IMG/VR virus record: IMGVR_UViG_3300033148_006006
Span: 1-40,042 of that record
From: a virus
DNA length: 40,042 bases
Strand: one strand, 5' to 3'
The notes under the pieces were generated by a model. That model was not told the DNA's origin. It searched no databases and was given only the letters and a program-made list of their open reading frames with translations. The position numbers and the translations under genes are program-made. Positions 1 to 8,530 of this stretch are shown here, piece after piece. Within the stretch, counting starts at the first letter, position 1; each line of letters begins with the position of its first letter.

Positions 1-2736
1 GACTTTAAGTCGATATAATTTTCCCGCAGTTAGAGATATTCCTGTCTTTTTAGCTTGCCCATTGTCTGCCGTTACTGCAACCTTCAACCTATTGCCTGTC
101 ACCCCCCCAGCCTCGGAAGTCAAAGTAGCATTAGAGGGTGTCCAACTGTTTGTATTATCCTGGTCATCATCAGGGTCGGTGCAGCACGAGGTTGGAGCTA
201 ATTCATCTGTTGAAAATCCTTGCAAAGATATTCCTAAATAACTATCACTTGCATCATAAATCCCTTTGCAATCATCAATTGCATTGGCTAAAACAAATAT
301 AAAAGCTATTCCATCAGCCGCGGCTTCAGTAAGTTCACACTCAAGATAAAACTTGAAATCCCCATCAAAACAATCTACGCCCATATCCTTATAAAGATAT
401 GCATCCTCATCACTATCAAGACCATCAAAGCCAATTCTCCAATCCAAAAGAGATATATGGGAGTTAGGATCAACTTCAGTAAAAGCAGAAAGATCTCTAT
501 GCAATGGAAACCAATCAGGTACTTCAATAATACCTCGATCCCATTTGGCGCCAATAGTTGGAGAAAAACTTCTAAGTTGCTCGGACGCTTGAATGCTTAA
601 AGCCAATAAAGATAGGCCAGGATAATCTAATTGAATATCTAAAATTTCATCTAATCCCACCCAAAACAAGTCTGAAACATACTTAGTTTCAGTTTCTTCG
701 ACAGTCAAACGAGTAACTCGGACTTCATACTTATCACGATCCAAACTTACTATCTCATATTGTTTTCTGACTGGTGTTCTAACTGCCGCTGTAATTCTTT
801 CAAAATGTTGAAGGTCACTTGCTGATGCTGATGCTGTTGCAATATCCGCCACGCCTTGAGTATTATCTTTTAAAATTTCAGAAGTTTCAAATTCACCAGT
901 TATGTCTTTTAAAATCATAGTTCCAGCAGCATCTCCTCCTCCCCATGTTCCAGCAGTAACATCAGCACTAACAAATGTTCCTTTTGCCCCACTTGTTCCT
1001 CCTTCAATTTCATCATCTTCTACAGGCTCAGCTGTTCCACCAGAAGTAAAACCTATCGTTGCCTGCCTCAAAATCCAAGTATTTTCTATTTGTTTTCTAT
1101 ATTCAATACTAAAATCAACATTTCGATTTATTAATACACCAGAAGTATTGACTTCATAAAGACCATAAGGCATTTCAAAATGAGCAACTAATTTATCCGA
1201 CTCTCCCTTTGCTTTAACTATTTTTCCATAATCATCAGAAGGAGCTGCCGTTGGAACATCATAATCGGAGGTATGCCCAGCTTTCTTTTCAAAATGGATT
1301 TCATCTATCCGACCAATAAACGAAGTATACGAGTAATAGGTTATATCCCCAATTCTCACCGCTGCGCCAGACCAATATTGGTCTGTATATCCATATCCTG
1401 GAAATATTGATTCTTGCTCTTTAGCTTTTAGTAAACCATCAATAAACAAATAATAATAATCGCCTACCCGAGATAATTCAATATATCTCCAAGAAGACAA
1501 ACCGGAGATATCACCTTTAAAATCTCCTCCAAGACACGGAACATTTCTGTTCGCAAATCTAAATATGAGTTCATCATTTAGAATATAATAAGCATAATAA
1601 GAATAGCCAGTAGATTTTAAACAAGAATTAATATTATAATAAACCCCCCCTGTATTTGCATCCCGATATATCCATTGAGTTAGATTCCAATCCCCCCCCA
1701 TTCCAAGATCACTTGAAGCAGGAATTTCAAGATAATCTGTAGTAGCATCAAATTTCATAGAACCAGCACCAAACTTCTTAACTGTATTATCAAAATCAAC
1801 ATTATTATTCGTAACTGTTCTTCCATAAACACTTGAATCTACAAAAGGGGCAGCATCTCCATGAAGCATATAAATAGTACGAATTGTCATCTTTGAAGAA
1901 ATGGGTCGGTATTGATGAAGCTGTTCAAATCCACCAATCGAAATAGAATCCTGGTCTTGACCCCCTTTGGTTGCTTCAAAATCGCGTTCTTCAATATCAC
2001 TAAACTTTAATTGTCTATCTACATATATTTCATCTTTACTCTGTACAGGAGTTTTACATATTCCTTCACTCATACAAAGTAACATTTTAAGAGTTTGTGC
2101 ATATGTAGAATTATTAGTTTCAATCCAATGATTAATAACTTGTCCAGCAAGACGATATTTTCCATATAAAACAGGGTAAGGGAGACCAGGAATAAAACTT
2201 GTCTGTCCTCCTGTAAAACCATAAGTCGGAGAATCTGCTTTCCTATCTCCAATAAGCCCCCCCACCCCTTCTTGCAATTCAGCTGTTGGTGAAGGAAGTA
2301 GACTATTGACAAGAAGAGAGCCCGATGCAACTGTAACAGCCATAGTTGCCGCTGTAGCCATCTTAACTCCAAATGCTGACCATCCAGCAGCAGCAGCTTG
2401 TGCACCTACAATGTTGCCAATGGTTACAGCTGCTACCATCACCGCTATCATGGCCACAGTTCCTATAATATCTTTTCCGCCGCCCCCGTCCCCTCCTCCG
2501 CTTTGAAGTTTTGCAATTACCAGAATAGAATCTCCTGGTTGAAGAACCTTATTTAAGTTGGTGCAAACATAACCATTAATAACCACGTTAAAATAAGAAG
2601 CGTTTTGGATAGGAATTTGGCAATATTCTAAGAGATCTCCAACAGTAAAAGTTTTTTGAATTTCTAAAGAAAACCTCTCTCTGCCATCAGACTTGATGAA
2701 AGGATTTTTAACTTTAGTTATTGTCAATTCATTCAT
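1..2736 (-). CDS. Tail tip / host-specificity protein (lambda I-like N-terminus fused to J-like body), partial
   Basis: The frame is open from an ATG at 2736 to the window edge (912 codons seen, C-terminus missing). An AAGG-type ribosome site precedes it and the upstream gene stops 2 bases before. Residues 1-50 look like the beta-grasp fold of lambda gpI (a GDLLEYCQIP start and a VLQPGD turn). A Gly-rich linker and a hydrophobic stretch (about 60-115) follow, then a J-like body. Residues about 290-490 form a LamG/concanavalin-like insertion (FGAGSMKFD, DEIHFEKKA). It follows L- and K-like genes as in lambda. J-type proteins sit at the tail tip and bind the host receptor. Placing it in the tip family is fairly sure; the exact boundary between I-like and J-like parts is inferred. 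Confidence 0.8.
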   Translation of the reverse strand, partial: MNELTITKVKNPFIKSDGRERFSLEIQKTFTVGDLLEYCQIPIQNASYFNVVINGYVCTNLNKVLQPGDSILVIAKLQSGGGDGGGGKDIIGTVAMIAVMVAAVTIGNIVGAQAAAAGWSAFGVKMATAATMAVTVASGSLLVNSLLPSPTAELQEGVGGLIGDRKADSPTYGFTGGQTSFIPGLPYPVLYGKYRLAGQVINHWIETNNSTYAQTLKMLLCMSEGICKTPVQSKDEIYVDRQLKFSDIEERDFEATKGGQDQDSISIGGFEQLHQYRPISSKMTIRTIYMLHGDAAPFVDSSVYGRTVTNNNVDFDNTVKKFGAGSMKFDATTDYLEIPASSDLGMGGDWNLTQWIYRDANTGGVYYNINSCLKSTGYSYYAYYILNDELIFRFANRNVPCLGGDFKGDISGLSSWRYIELSRVGDYYYLFIDGLLKAKEQESIFPGYGYTDQYWSGAAVRIGDITYYSYTSFIGRIDEIHFEKKAGHTSDYDVPTAAPSDDYGKIVKAKGESDKLVAHFEMPYGLYEVNTSGVLINRNVDFSIEYRKQIENTWILRQATIGFTSGGTAEPVEDDEIEGGTSGAKGTFVSADVTAGTWGGGDAAGTMILKDITGEFETSEILKDNTQGVADIATASASASDLQHFERITAAVRTPVRKQYEIVSLDRDKYEVRVTRLTVEETETKYVSDLFWVGLDEILDIQLDYPGLSLLALSIQASEQLRSFSPTIGAKWDRGIIEVPDWFPLHRDLSAFTEVDPNSHISLLDWRIGFDGLDSDEDAYLYKDMGVDCFDGDFKFYLECELTEAAADGIAFIFVLANAIDDCKGIYDASDSYLGISLQGFSTDELAPTSCCTDPDDDQDNTNSWTPSNATLTSEAGGVTGNRLKVAVTADNGQAKKTGISLTAGKLYRLKV

Positions 2737-2738
2737 CC

Positions 2739-3155
2739 TTAATTTCCTTTATAAGTATGAAAGCTTAAAACTCTTTTCTTCCAAGCAGGAGAAGTTATTC
2801 GATCAATAACAACTCCTGTCTTAATTCTGGTATTAATAAACTTTTCACCATTAACCATTACTCCAAAATGTGATGCCCAACCAGGAAAAGGAAATGCCAA
2901 AATAATTAAACCCCCTGGAATAGGTTTTTTAATTTGATCCCAATCTTTCCATACCTCTTGCACTTTCTTATCAATCAGGGCCGTTTGTTCGGTTACAAAC
3001 CCCACTCCATAATCAGGTATTTCTATTCCCTGCCTTCTAAAAACCTCTAACACAAGACCATAACAATCATAAGCATCTGGACCTCTTGCTTTGTCTTTAA
3101 AAGGCTTTCCAATCAAATCATTTATTTGGAAATTCTTCAATTTTTCTAACCCCAT
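2739..3155 (-). CDS. NlpC/P60-family tail peptidase (lambda K-like)
   Basis: A 138-residue protein with the NlpC/P60 pattern: Cys31 in DAYDCYGLVLEV and His96 in GWASHFGVMV, the expected catalytic pair. Members cleave peptidoglycan stem peptides; in lambda-type tails the gpK homologue sits between L and I/J and acts in tip assembly or local wall cleavage. The ATG at 3155 is preferred over a TTG two codons earlier because AAGAAGGG lies 6 bases before it. It starts just after the L-like gene and is followed after 2 bases by the tip gene. It lacks the JAB/MPN domain found at the N-terminus of lambda K, so it is the peptidase half only. Confidence 0.85.
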   Translation of the reverse strand: MGLEKLKNFQINDLIGKPFKDKARGPDAYDCYGLVLEVFRRQGIEIPDYGVGFVTEQTALIDKKVQEVWKDWDQIKKPIPGGLIILAFPFPGWASHFGVMVNGEKFINTRIKTGVVIDRITSPAWKKRVLSFHTYKGN

Positions 3156-3167
3156 AATCAACCCTTC

Positions 3168-3809
3168 TTATTCTGCATAACTGGGCGCAACTCCAGCTTC
3201 ATCAAATATTCCATCTGGTATAGATGGGGTCCCACCAAATCTTGATTCATTTCCTCTTGCAATGCAATCTTCTAATACTTTATTACAAGAAGAATAAATT
3301 GTACCTGTATATCCGCATTCTCTTCCTTTAAATTTCTTTTTACAAGAAGTTCGAGAAAATAAATCTCTTGGAAATAGTTGAGTAAAAAAACTATCGGGTT
3401 GAAGTTCAAATATTACCCAATCATTAGTACATCTAATTTTACCAACCTTAAAAATTTCCTCAATTACAGCATCAAGAGCTAATTCTTCACTATAAACAAC
3501 CCTCAAAGTAACTGTGGTATCAGTTCCTCCATCAGCCTCATTTACATATTTTTCTATCTGTCTCAAAACATTACTAACACGAAGGGCAATAGATTGAATC
3601 ATACCGTCAGAAGATTGTTTGGACTCTGCAAGCTCAAAAGGAAAAGCTGTCCAGGTTTCACTATCCCAAACAATATCTTCAGTATTCCGCACTAACTTCA
3701 AAGGCTCATCTAATGCAGGAGTCTCAATTTCCAGAAGAATAAGCCAGGCTCCTGGATCAGATAATAGATTCTTAGCTGTAGCAATTGCTGATGCTAAATC
3801 TAAACTCAT
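3168..3809 (-). CDS. Minor tail protein L-like, Fe-S type
   Basis: 213 residues. The C-terminal half has the four-cysteine pattern of phage minor tail protein L (Cys156, Cys165, Cys175, Cys182) with the surrounding ECGYTG, ARGN and RFGG motifs. These cysteines bind a 4Fe-4S cluster in the lambda protein. The N-terminal half (to about 150) resembles the DUF1833 beta domain often joined to it. Its ATG overlaps the tape measure stop by 4 bases (ATGA), and the K-like peptidase follows. Role: part of the tail tip hub beneath the tube. Confidence 0.85.
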   Translation of the reverse strand: MSLDLASAIATAKNLLSDPGAWLILLEIETPALDEPLKLVRNTEDIVWDSETWTAFPFELAESKQSSDGMIQSIALRVSNVLRQIEKYVNEADGGTDTTVTLRVVYSEELALDAVIEEIFKVGKIRCTNDWVIFELQPDSFFTQLFPRDLFSRTSCKKKFKGRECGYTGTIYSSCNKVLEDCIARGNESRFGGTPSIPDGIFDEAGVAPSYAE

Positions 3810-6190
3810 GCTCTTGCTCCCATCATACCGTGAAAGATTGGCCCTCGCCTATTAAGATCAGTAAGTATTACATCAACTACTAATTGGTTTCCATCAAATC
3901 GAGGTTGACCTCTTTGCTCTGCTTCAACTTCCTGACTTGTTTGATTAATTACATTAACAGTAACATTTGCTCCAGTACCTTCCGCTTTCACTCCTAAATC
4001 TCCGCCTCTCGTTCTTGCTAATGGCAAGACCCCTTCTGGTCCTGCTTCTCCTATCAAACCCATACCTTGTTGCATTGGAAATACAGTTGGTTTATTAACA
4101 ATAGTTCCTTTAGCAAATTTCTGAACTCCATTTTCAACAGCAAATCCTTTAGCACCAAAAAGCCACTTCATCCACCCCCCTTTTGGTCCAGCTAACATTG
4201 GGGCAATAATCATTTGTTGAATAGCCATTTGAGTTAGCATCTTACCAAAAGATTCAAGTATCTTTCCAAAAGTTAATTCAGCCCCCCAAAGCATATCAGT
4301 CAATGTGGAAGAGAATGAACTTGCCCAACCTGTAATAGCATTTTTCATTCCTTCATACATCTCATTAGATTCTTTTCCAATATTTTTAGTTGATTCTTTA
4401 ACTCCAGCCTCAACTTCCTTCGCTAAATTATATTCTGCCCAATATCCGGCCTGGATTCCTGACCATGTTTGAGCCTCGTAGGCAGCTCTTGCGTCAATAA
4501 TTTTTTGCCAACCTTCTTCTTTATATTGTTGCTCCAATAAAGCAAGCCGTCCAATTTCCTCTGTCTTACTTATTTCCCACCCCAAAACTTTGTCGATATA
4601 TCCTTTATATCCTTTCAGAAGTTCTTCCATTCTTTTTTTAGAATCATCTACCATTTTAGGAGGAACACCAAACCCCCCCCAAGCTGTTTGCCAAGCTCTT
4701 CTCATCTCTTCTCGATCTTGAGGTTTTATAAGATCGAGTTGAGCTGTATCAATTTTTCCTCTTACAATCATAGCCCCGCCTATCCCCATGGAATCTCTTA
4801 TTCCTGCTGCAACATTTTGAGCGCTGGCCTTGAGATATTGAAGATAAGCAATTACTTGTTCCCCAATTAATCTCCATCCCTCCAGAGCTTTGGAAGGGGT
4901 AGGGAGAATTTCCATTTCCAGAAATTCATTGACTGATTTGGTTACATTGTCAACAAGAGTCGCCAACAAAATCCATTTAGCGGGACCCCACGATCCAAAT
5001 ATTATTCGTCCTGCAATACCTGCTCCAGCAGCCCCCACAACTCCTTCTGGCAATCCTTGATAAATCGCATATAAATCTTGAATAGATTTTTTTATTGAAT
5101 CAATCGATTTAATAAATTCATCGCTATGCTCTCGGACATATTTAGTTGTATCCTCAACAAATGTTCGAAGTTCATCTTTATAAACATCAAAAGATTTTAT
5201 TGCTACACCTTCAATGGCAGAACCTAATTCAATAAAAGCAACCCTCAAAGAAGTCCTCATAATATCAGCAAGTTTCTTTGATTCCCCTTCTGACTTAAAT
5301 AATTCACCGGTCAAAGTTTTAATTTGAGGGATCATATCTTTCAAAATAAGAACAGCTCTACCTCCCCTCATACCAAAAGCTTTTAACATTCTTTCATTTG
5401 ACCATCCTTGATCGTTCATTGCTTGAAGAACATCAGTGAGTTTTGAACTATCAATATTTAATTCCTTCGCGACCTTAGTCGCTTTTTGCATGGCAAAAGC
5501 TAACTGTGTTCCCGCCATTGATCCTTGAATACCAGCATTTCCTAACTGACCAATCATGGCAGATAATTCTTCAATACCATAACCAAACGCTCGTCCAACA
5601 GGGGCGGCATATTTAAAAGATTCCGCCATCATCTCCATATTGGTATTTGTTCTTGTAATTGTTCCAACAAAAACATCATTTACTTTAGTTAATTCAGAAA
5701 CAGGAAGTTGCATAGCAGTCAATGCATTGGAAGCAATATCAGCCGCTCTTGCTAATTCAATATTACCCGCAGTTGCCAAATCAAGGACTCCAGGTAATGC
5801 TTTAGTTGCTTCCATTGCTTTAAATCCAGCCATACCTAAAAATTGGAGAGCATTAGCAGATTGGGAAGCGGTCCATTCTGTTGTCTCCCCCATCTCTTTA
5901 GCAATATCGGTCATGACTTTAAATTCATCTGCTGTAGCTCTGGTAACTCCTTTAACAGTCAACATAGATTGTTCAAAAGTCATAGCGGTCTTTACAGCAG
6001 ATTTTGCTATATAAGCCATTCCTGCCATACCGACCATCCCAACAAAAGCTCCCTGCAAACTAAAGACAGCTCGTTTAACCTTTCCCAAACGAGCAACAGC
6101 ATCTCGCTGAAAAGCTTTCATTCCTGCACGAGCAGCCATAAGAGGAGCAGTATCAACTCCTATGCGAGCCATCATTGTTCCAATATTCAT
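3806..6190 (-). CDS. Tail tape measure protein
   Basis: 794 residues. The N-terminal 60-330 match the TP901 core of tape measure proteins (repeated AxSAVKTAMTFEQS, TGETTEWTASQSANALQFLGMAGF-type helices, MEMMAESFKYAAPVGRAFG). The middle holds hydrophobic segments near 390-425. The C-terminus has the motif row seen at the end of lambda-type tape measures: FAKGTIVNKPTVFPM, MGLIGEAGPEGVLPLAR. The protein sets tail length and is ejected with the DNA. Its ATG overlaps the stop of the T-like ORF (ATGA). 794 residues predict a moderately short siphovirus tail, shorter than lambda (gpH 853). Confidence 0.93.
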   Translation of the reverse strand: MNIGTMMARIGVDTAPLMAARAGMKAFQRDAVARLGKVKRAVFSLQGAFVGMVGMAGMAYIAKSAVKTAMTFEQSMLTVKGVTRATADEFKVMTDIAKEMGETTEWTASQSANALQFLGMAGFKAMEATKALPGVLDLATAGNIELARAADIASNALTAMQLPVSELTKVNDVFVGTITRTNTNMEMMAESFKYAAPVGRAFGYGIEELSAMIGQLGNAGIQGSMAGTQLAFAMQKATKVAKELNIDSSKLTDVLQAMNDQGWSNERMLKAFGMRGGRAVLILKDMIPQIKTLTGELFKSEGESKKLADIMRTSLRVAFIELGSAIEGVAIKSFDVYKDELRTFVEDTTKYVREHSDEFIKSIDSIKKSIQDLYAIYQGLPEGVVGAAGAGIAGRIIFGSWGPAKWILLATLVDNVTKSVNEFLEMEILPTPSKALEGWRLIGEQVIAYLQYLKASAQNVAAGIRDSMGIGGAMIVRGKIDTAQLDLIKPQDREEMRRAWQTAWGGFGVPPKMVDDSKKRMEELLKGYKGYIDKVLGWEISKTEEIGRLALLEQQYKEEGWQKIIDARAAYEAQTWSGIQAGYWAEYNLAKEVEAGVKESTKNIGKESNEMYEGMKNAITGWASSFSSTLTDMLWGAELTFGKILESFGKMLTQMAIQQMIIAPMLAGPKGGWMKWLFGAKGFAVENGVQKFAKGTIVNKPTVFPMQQGMGLIGEAGPEGVLPLARTRGGDLGVKAEGTGANVTVNVINQTSQEVEAEQRGQPRFDGNQLVVDVILTDLNRRGPIFHGMMGARA

Positions 6191-6372
6191 TTCTTTTTCC
6201 TCTCAGGTTTGTCTTTTCTCTTTTTCACTTTAGCCAAACCCTTCAAAGCCTCTCCCAACTCTTCCGGACTTTGTTTCTTCCCTTTCAATCCAGATTGTTC
6301 CAATACGAAAAAAGCGCTCCATTCAGTCAATTCATGTGCATCCATTCTGGACAACATCTCCCGAACTGTCAT
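6187..6372 (-). CDS. Tail assembly chaperone T-like domain (DUF4035-like), expressed by -1 frameshift
   Basis: The 61-codon stretch beginning MTVREMLSRMDAHELTEW matches the T/DUF4035 part of lambda-type GT chaperones. It has no clear ribosome site of its own. The same frame is open back to 6426, reading RPERRFYFRLAQSLG before the methionine, which is the normal conserved lead-in to this domain. It is therefore most likely made only as the C-terminal part of a 191-residue G-T fusion by slippage at 6432-6426. In lambda, T recruits the tail tube protein to the tape measure-G complex. Its end overlaps the tape measure start. Confidence 0.8.
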   Translation of the reverse strand: MTVREMLSRMDAHELTEWSAFFVLEQSGLKGKKQSPEELGEALKGLAKVKKRKDKPERKKK

Positions 6373-6386
6373 TCCCAGGCTTTGAG

Positions 6387-6761
6387 CTAACCGGAAGTAG
6401 AATCTTCGCTCAGGCCTGCCAAGAAGTTTTTTGTGATTTTCTCAATTTCGATACCCCAACCATTAAGCTCTTGAGCGACTTTAAAAAGACGGTCAATAAC
6501 AGCCGCGCTTTTTTTACCCAAAGCAGGAGCATCCTTTTCAGAAAATATTCTTTTCCCTTCCTTATCAATTGCAGTGAGAGCAACCAATCTCGCCCGAAGA
6601 TTTCTCAAGCCTCCAGCTTCAGACATGGTTTGTTCAAATATATCCCTTTCTTGTCCTGTAATAGTGCGGATAAAGACAACTCCGTTCCATTCAGGAACAT
6701 TGACCTCTTCTATTTTGAGATCGTCCATATTTAAAATCTCGTCTCTGGTTAAGACCTTCAT
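6387..6761 (-). CDS. Tail assembly chaperone G-like
   Basis: 124 residues, acidic to mixed, starting MKVLTRDEILNMDDLKIEEV, with the EWNGVVFIRTITGQERD motif typical of siphovirus tail chaperones. AAAGGAGG lies ahead of the ATG. It sits between the tail tube and tape measure genes, the universal place for this chaperone pair. Codons 110-112 (ACA AAA AAC) form a slippery heptamer that can move ribosomes into the T-like frame. The chaperone coats the tape measure during tail assembly and is absent from the finished particle (known for lambda). Confidence 0.85.
   Translation of the reverse strand: MKVLTRDEILNMDDLKIEEVNVPEWNGVVFIRTITGQERDIFEQTMSEAGGLRNLRARLVALTAIDKEGKRIFSEKDAPALGKKSAAVIDRLFKVAQELNGWGIEIEKITKNFLAGLSEDSTSG
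6426..6432 (-). promoter_or_regulatory. Programmed -1 frameshift site, A AAA AAC
   Basis: On the minus strand the heptamer A AAA AAC is in the exact X XXY YYZ phase of the G-like frame. After a one-base slip, translation continues without a stop through RPERRFYFRLAQSLG into the T-like ORF, giving a 191-residue fusion (112 + 79). The unshifted frame stops at TAG 36 bases downstream. A weak stem (CTTGGC with GCGAAG, one mismatch) may follow; I am less sure of that. Confidence 0.85.
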
Positions 6762-6782
6762 AATCTGTTCCTCCTTTCAAAT

Positions 6783-7205
6783 TTACGAAGTTAATGTCAC
6801 CTGACCAGTAATTTTTATGGTAACACTTGCCGTTACCTTATCATCCAGCGGAACAGCCATTCCAAGAGCAACCACATACGCTGCAAAATCAAGTTGCGTC
6901 GCGCCCGTGTCCGGCAGAACGACTCGATAATTTACCGAATCATCGCTTTCAAAGTCATCATCCATATCTTCATAACCGGCTCTGGTGAAATTCATTTCAA
7001 GAGTAATCTCTCCAGCATTACGAAAAGTAGTTATGAACTCGCGATAACCTCCAGCTGAATCTAAACTGGTAACATCGATGGTATCTCTGGTTTTATCTGG
7101 CCCAGCAATAGAATTAATTTCTGCAATTGGATCGAAACTTTCATTACTTGAGCCATCTCCTCGTGAAAATACCGTCCCTACACCACTAAAAGCATTAGTT
7201 GTCAT
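6783..7205 (-). CDS. Major tail tube protein
   Basis: 140 residues. It has the plan of lambda gpV-type tube proteins: an N-terminal SGVGTVFSRGDG strand, then IAEINSIAGPDKTRDTIDVTSLDS (the conserved 'DVTxLDS' loop), a central EITLEMNF strand and a C-terminal VTASVTIKITGQVTL strand. A strong GGAGG site precedes the ATG. It lies directly before the G/T chaperones and tape measure. Hexameric rings of this protein form the tail tube. No C-terminal Ig-like domain is present, so it is the core domain only. Confidence 0.88.
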   Translation of the reverse strand: MTTNAFSGVGTVFSRGDGSSNESFDPIAEINSIAGPDKTRDTIDVTSLDSAGGYREFITTFRNAGEITLEMNFTRAGYEDMDDDFESDDSVNYRVVLPDTGATQLDFAAYVVALGMAVPLDDKVTASVTIKITGQVTLTS

Positions 7206-7358
7206 GGTCCTTACCTCCTTTCTCTTAGATTTAAAGTTAAAAGATTAGTATTTAACCACCAGAATCCTGTTGAGACATAGGCGACAATCAATAAACATCT
7301 TCTAATCCATACCTTTTATAGATCTTTAAAAGAAAATTGATTGTCATAGCGATTTTCC
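7206..7358 (-). other. Short gap with two possible micro-ORFs
   Basis: The 153 bases between the tail terminator and tail tube genes hold a possible 19-codon ORF starting at an ATG behind ATAAGGAAAATCGCT and an overlapping 17-codon ORF. Neither resembles anything. The start context ATAAGGA-TCGCTATG recurs ahead of the gene starting at 23384. The right part supplies the GGAGG site of the tube gene. No terminator is evident. Confidence 0.3.
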
Positions 7359-7745
7359 TTATGACCTATGAACAAGAAAATTTAACGTAAGTACGGGCCT
7401 CCCCTTTTCATCATCGCCAATATCCAGGATATCTCCTTGCATCATAATCTGAATATATCTGGTGCCTCCAAAAGTTTCATTAGTCAATTCATGCAAGGCG
7501 TCTTTTATATCTTCAGCTTGATTCCATGCATCAAGATAACCCATCTTATCTCCCCGAACTCGAACCTGAACTGTTGGTTTATTGTAATCATGAGGCTCAG
7601 GATCAAATCCCCCCGTGTCATGAACAGAGATACAAGCGTCTGGTGTATCTGGCATTTGATGAAGGAAAAGATCAGTAGCAAAAGTTCCTATTCCAACACT
7701 GCTTTGTTCTAATATTTCTACAATATCTTCTGAAGGCGGATTCAT
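7359..7745 (-). CDS. Tail terminator / minor capsid protein
   Basis: 128 residues, beginning MNPPSEDIVEILEQSSVGIGTFATDLFLHQMP and containing PTVQVRVRGDKMGYLDAWNQAEDIKDAL. This alpha/beta layout resembles the minor capsid/tail terminator group (gpU-like role) found just upstream of tube genes. Its start overlaps the preceding stop (ATGA), showing translational coupling. It is expected to form the ring that ends tail growth and docks to the head. The family call rests on position and overall pattern rather than a sharp motif. Confidence 0.7.
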   Translation of the reverse strand: MNPPSEDIVEILEQSSVGIGTFATDLFLHQMPDTPDACISVHDTGGFDPEPHDYNKPTVQVRVRGDKMGYLDAWNQAEDIKDALHELTNETFGGTRYIQIMMQGDILDIGDDEKGRPVLTLNFLVHRS

Positions 7746-8116
7746 CTTCTTATCCTCGCATGGTCTCTAATGATTTGTACTATATCTTTGACCGATTCTT
7801 TCAAAGCTTTTTCTAAAAACTTCCACGAACTACCAGGCTTCTTATAACTCCTCTGTATCTCATGAACGTATGGAGCATAAGAAGCTGTATAACCAATCTC
7901 AACTCCTGGCTTTGTTCTTGTCCCTGTTGGAGTTATGTAAGCACTATTAATAAGATTACCTGTATCAACAGGAGTCCGTATCATAGATCTTCGCTTTACA
8001 ACCAGACCTGCTGCCATTAAACCCGCTTTCGTTCTGCCTCGAATACCCTTAATTTCTTTATTGAGATTTCTTAGGACTTTATCTGTTCCGGTTAATGTAT
8101 TTAATCTTACAGCCAT
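7742..8116 (-). CDS. HK97 gp10-like tail completion / head-tail joining protein
   Basis: 124 residues with the hallmark of the HK97 gp10 family: KRRSMIRTPVDTGNLINSAY, then EIGYTASYAPYVHEI, and a C-terminal FLEKALKESVKDIV helix. Members connect the tail terminator with the head side of the neck. It overlaps the upstream head-closure gene by 10 bases and the downstream gene by 4, so all three are probably translated together. Confidence 0.85.
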   Translation of the reverse strand: MAVRLNTLTGTDKVLRNLNKEIKGIRGRTKAGLMAAGLVVKRRSMIRTPVDTGNLINSAYITPTGTRTKPGVEIGYTASYAPYVHEIQRSYKKPGSSWKFLEKALKESVKDIVQIIRDHARIRR

Positions 8117-8442
8117 ATCTTCCTCTGATAGTAATTTCCTTTTAGAGTTGGAATTTTACTAAATGCTCTTATCTCAAAAGATCCTTCTTGATCCTTTGGA
8201 TTTGCTTCTGTTGAAGTTCCAAGATATAGATAACCATTAAGGACAACATCTTGTCCAATATAAACAACAGCCTTGCTTAATTCTTCCTTTCCTTCAGCCG
8301 TTATAAATAATTCTTGTCTCTTTTCCCATCTGACATCTACAGCGACAGGAGAAGCAAAAGTATATCCTCCGGAACCACTGGCAACAGGACTGCCCCAATA
8401 AGTTGCTGTCTGTTTTAAATTCTTAATTAAGTAATGAGTCAT
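8107..8442 (-). CDS. Probable head-closure (stopper) protein
   Basis: 111 residues, rich in beta strands, with QTATYWGSPVASGSGGYTFASPVAVDVRWEKRQELF and a C-terminal PTLKGNYYQRKIWL. This resembles small head-closure or minor capsid proteins encoded between the connector and the gp10-like gene. ATG lies 4 bases after the stop of a possible micro-ORF and behind GGGAAAG. The connector gene itself is displaced about 4.5 kb upstream, separated by secreted proteins. Function is inferred from position and size. Confidence 0.65.
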   Translation of the reverse strand: MTHYLIKNLKQTATYWGSPVASGSGGYTFASPVAVDVRWEKRQELFITAEGKEELSKAVVYIGQDVVLNGYLYLGTSTEANPKDQEGSFEIRAFSKIPTLKGNYYQRKIWL

Positions 8443-8446
8443 TTTG

Positions 8447-8530
8447 TTACTTTCCCATTAACTGATTCAACCCTTCTTGATTTGGCATTACAACTTTGTC
8501 TTTCTTTCTCTTGGCAGTTTTATGTACCAT
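8447..8530 (-). CDS. Possible 27-residue basic micro-ORF
   Basis: A short frame reading MVHKTAKRKKDKVVMPNQEG and ending QLMGK, overlapping the end of the membrane ORF at 8488. Its ribosome site is weak (TAGGG). It stops 4 bases before the head-closure gene and may serve mainly to couple translation. The upstream extension of this frame overlaps the membrane gene and does not look like protein. Low confidence. Confidence 0.3.
   Translation of the reverse strand: MVHKTAKRKKDKVVMPNQEGLNQLMGK

Noticed and set aside
2070-2405. A 111-codon minus-strand ORF inside the tail tip gene
   Set aside because: It lies in a different frame of the long tip gene, has low-complexity Leu-rich content, and lacks a ribosome site; it is a shadow.
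5640-6385. Plus-strand ORFs of 124 and 180 codons opposite the tape measure gene
   Set aside because: Antisense to a clearly coded protein, no ribosome site and no family pattern.
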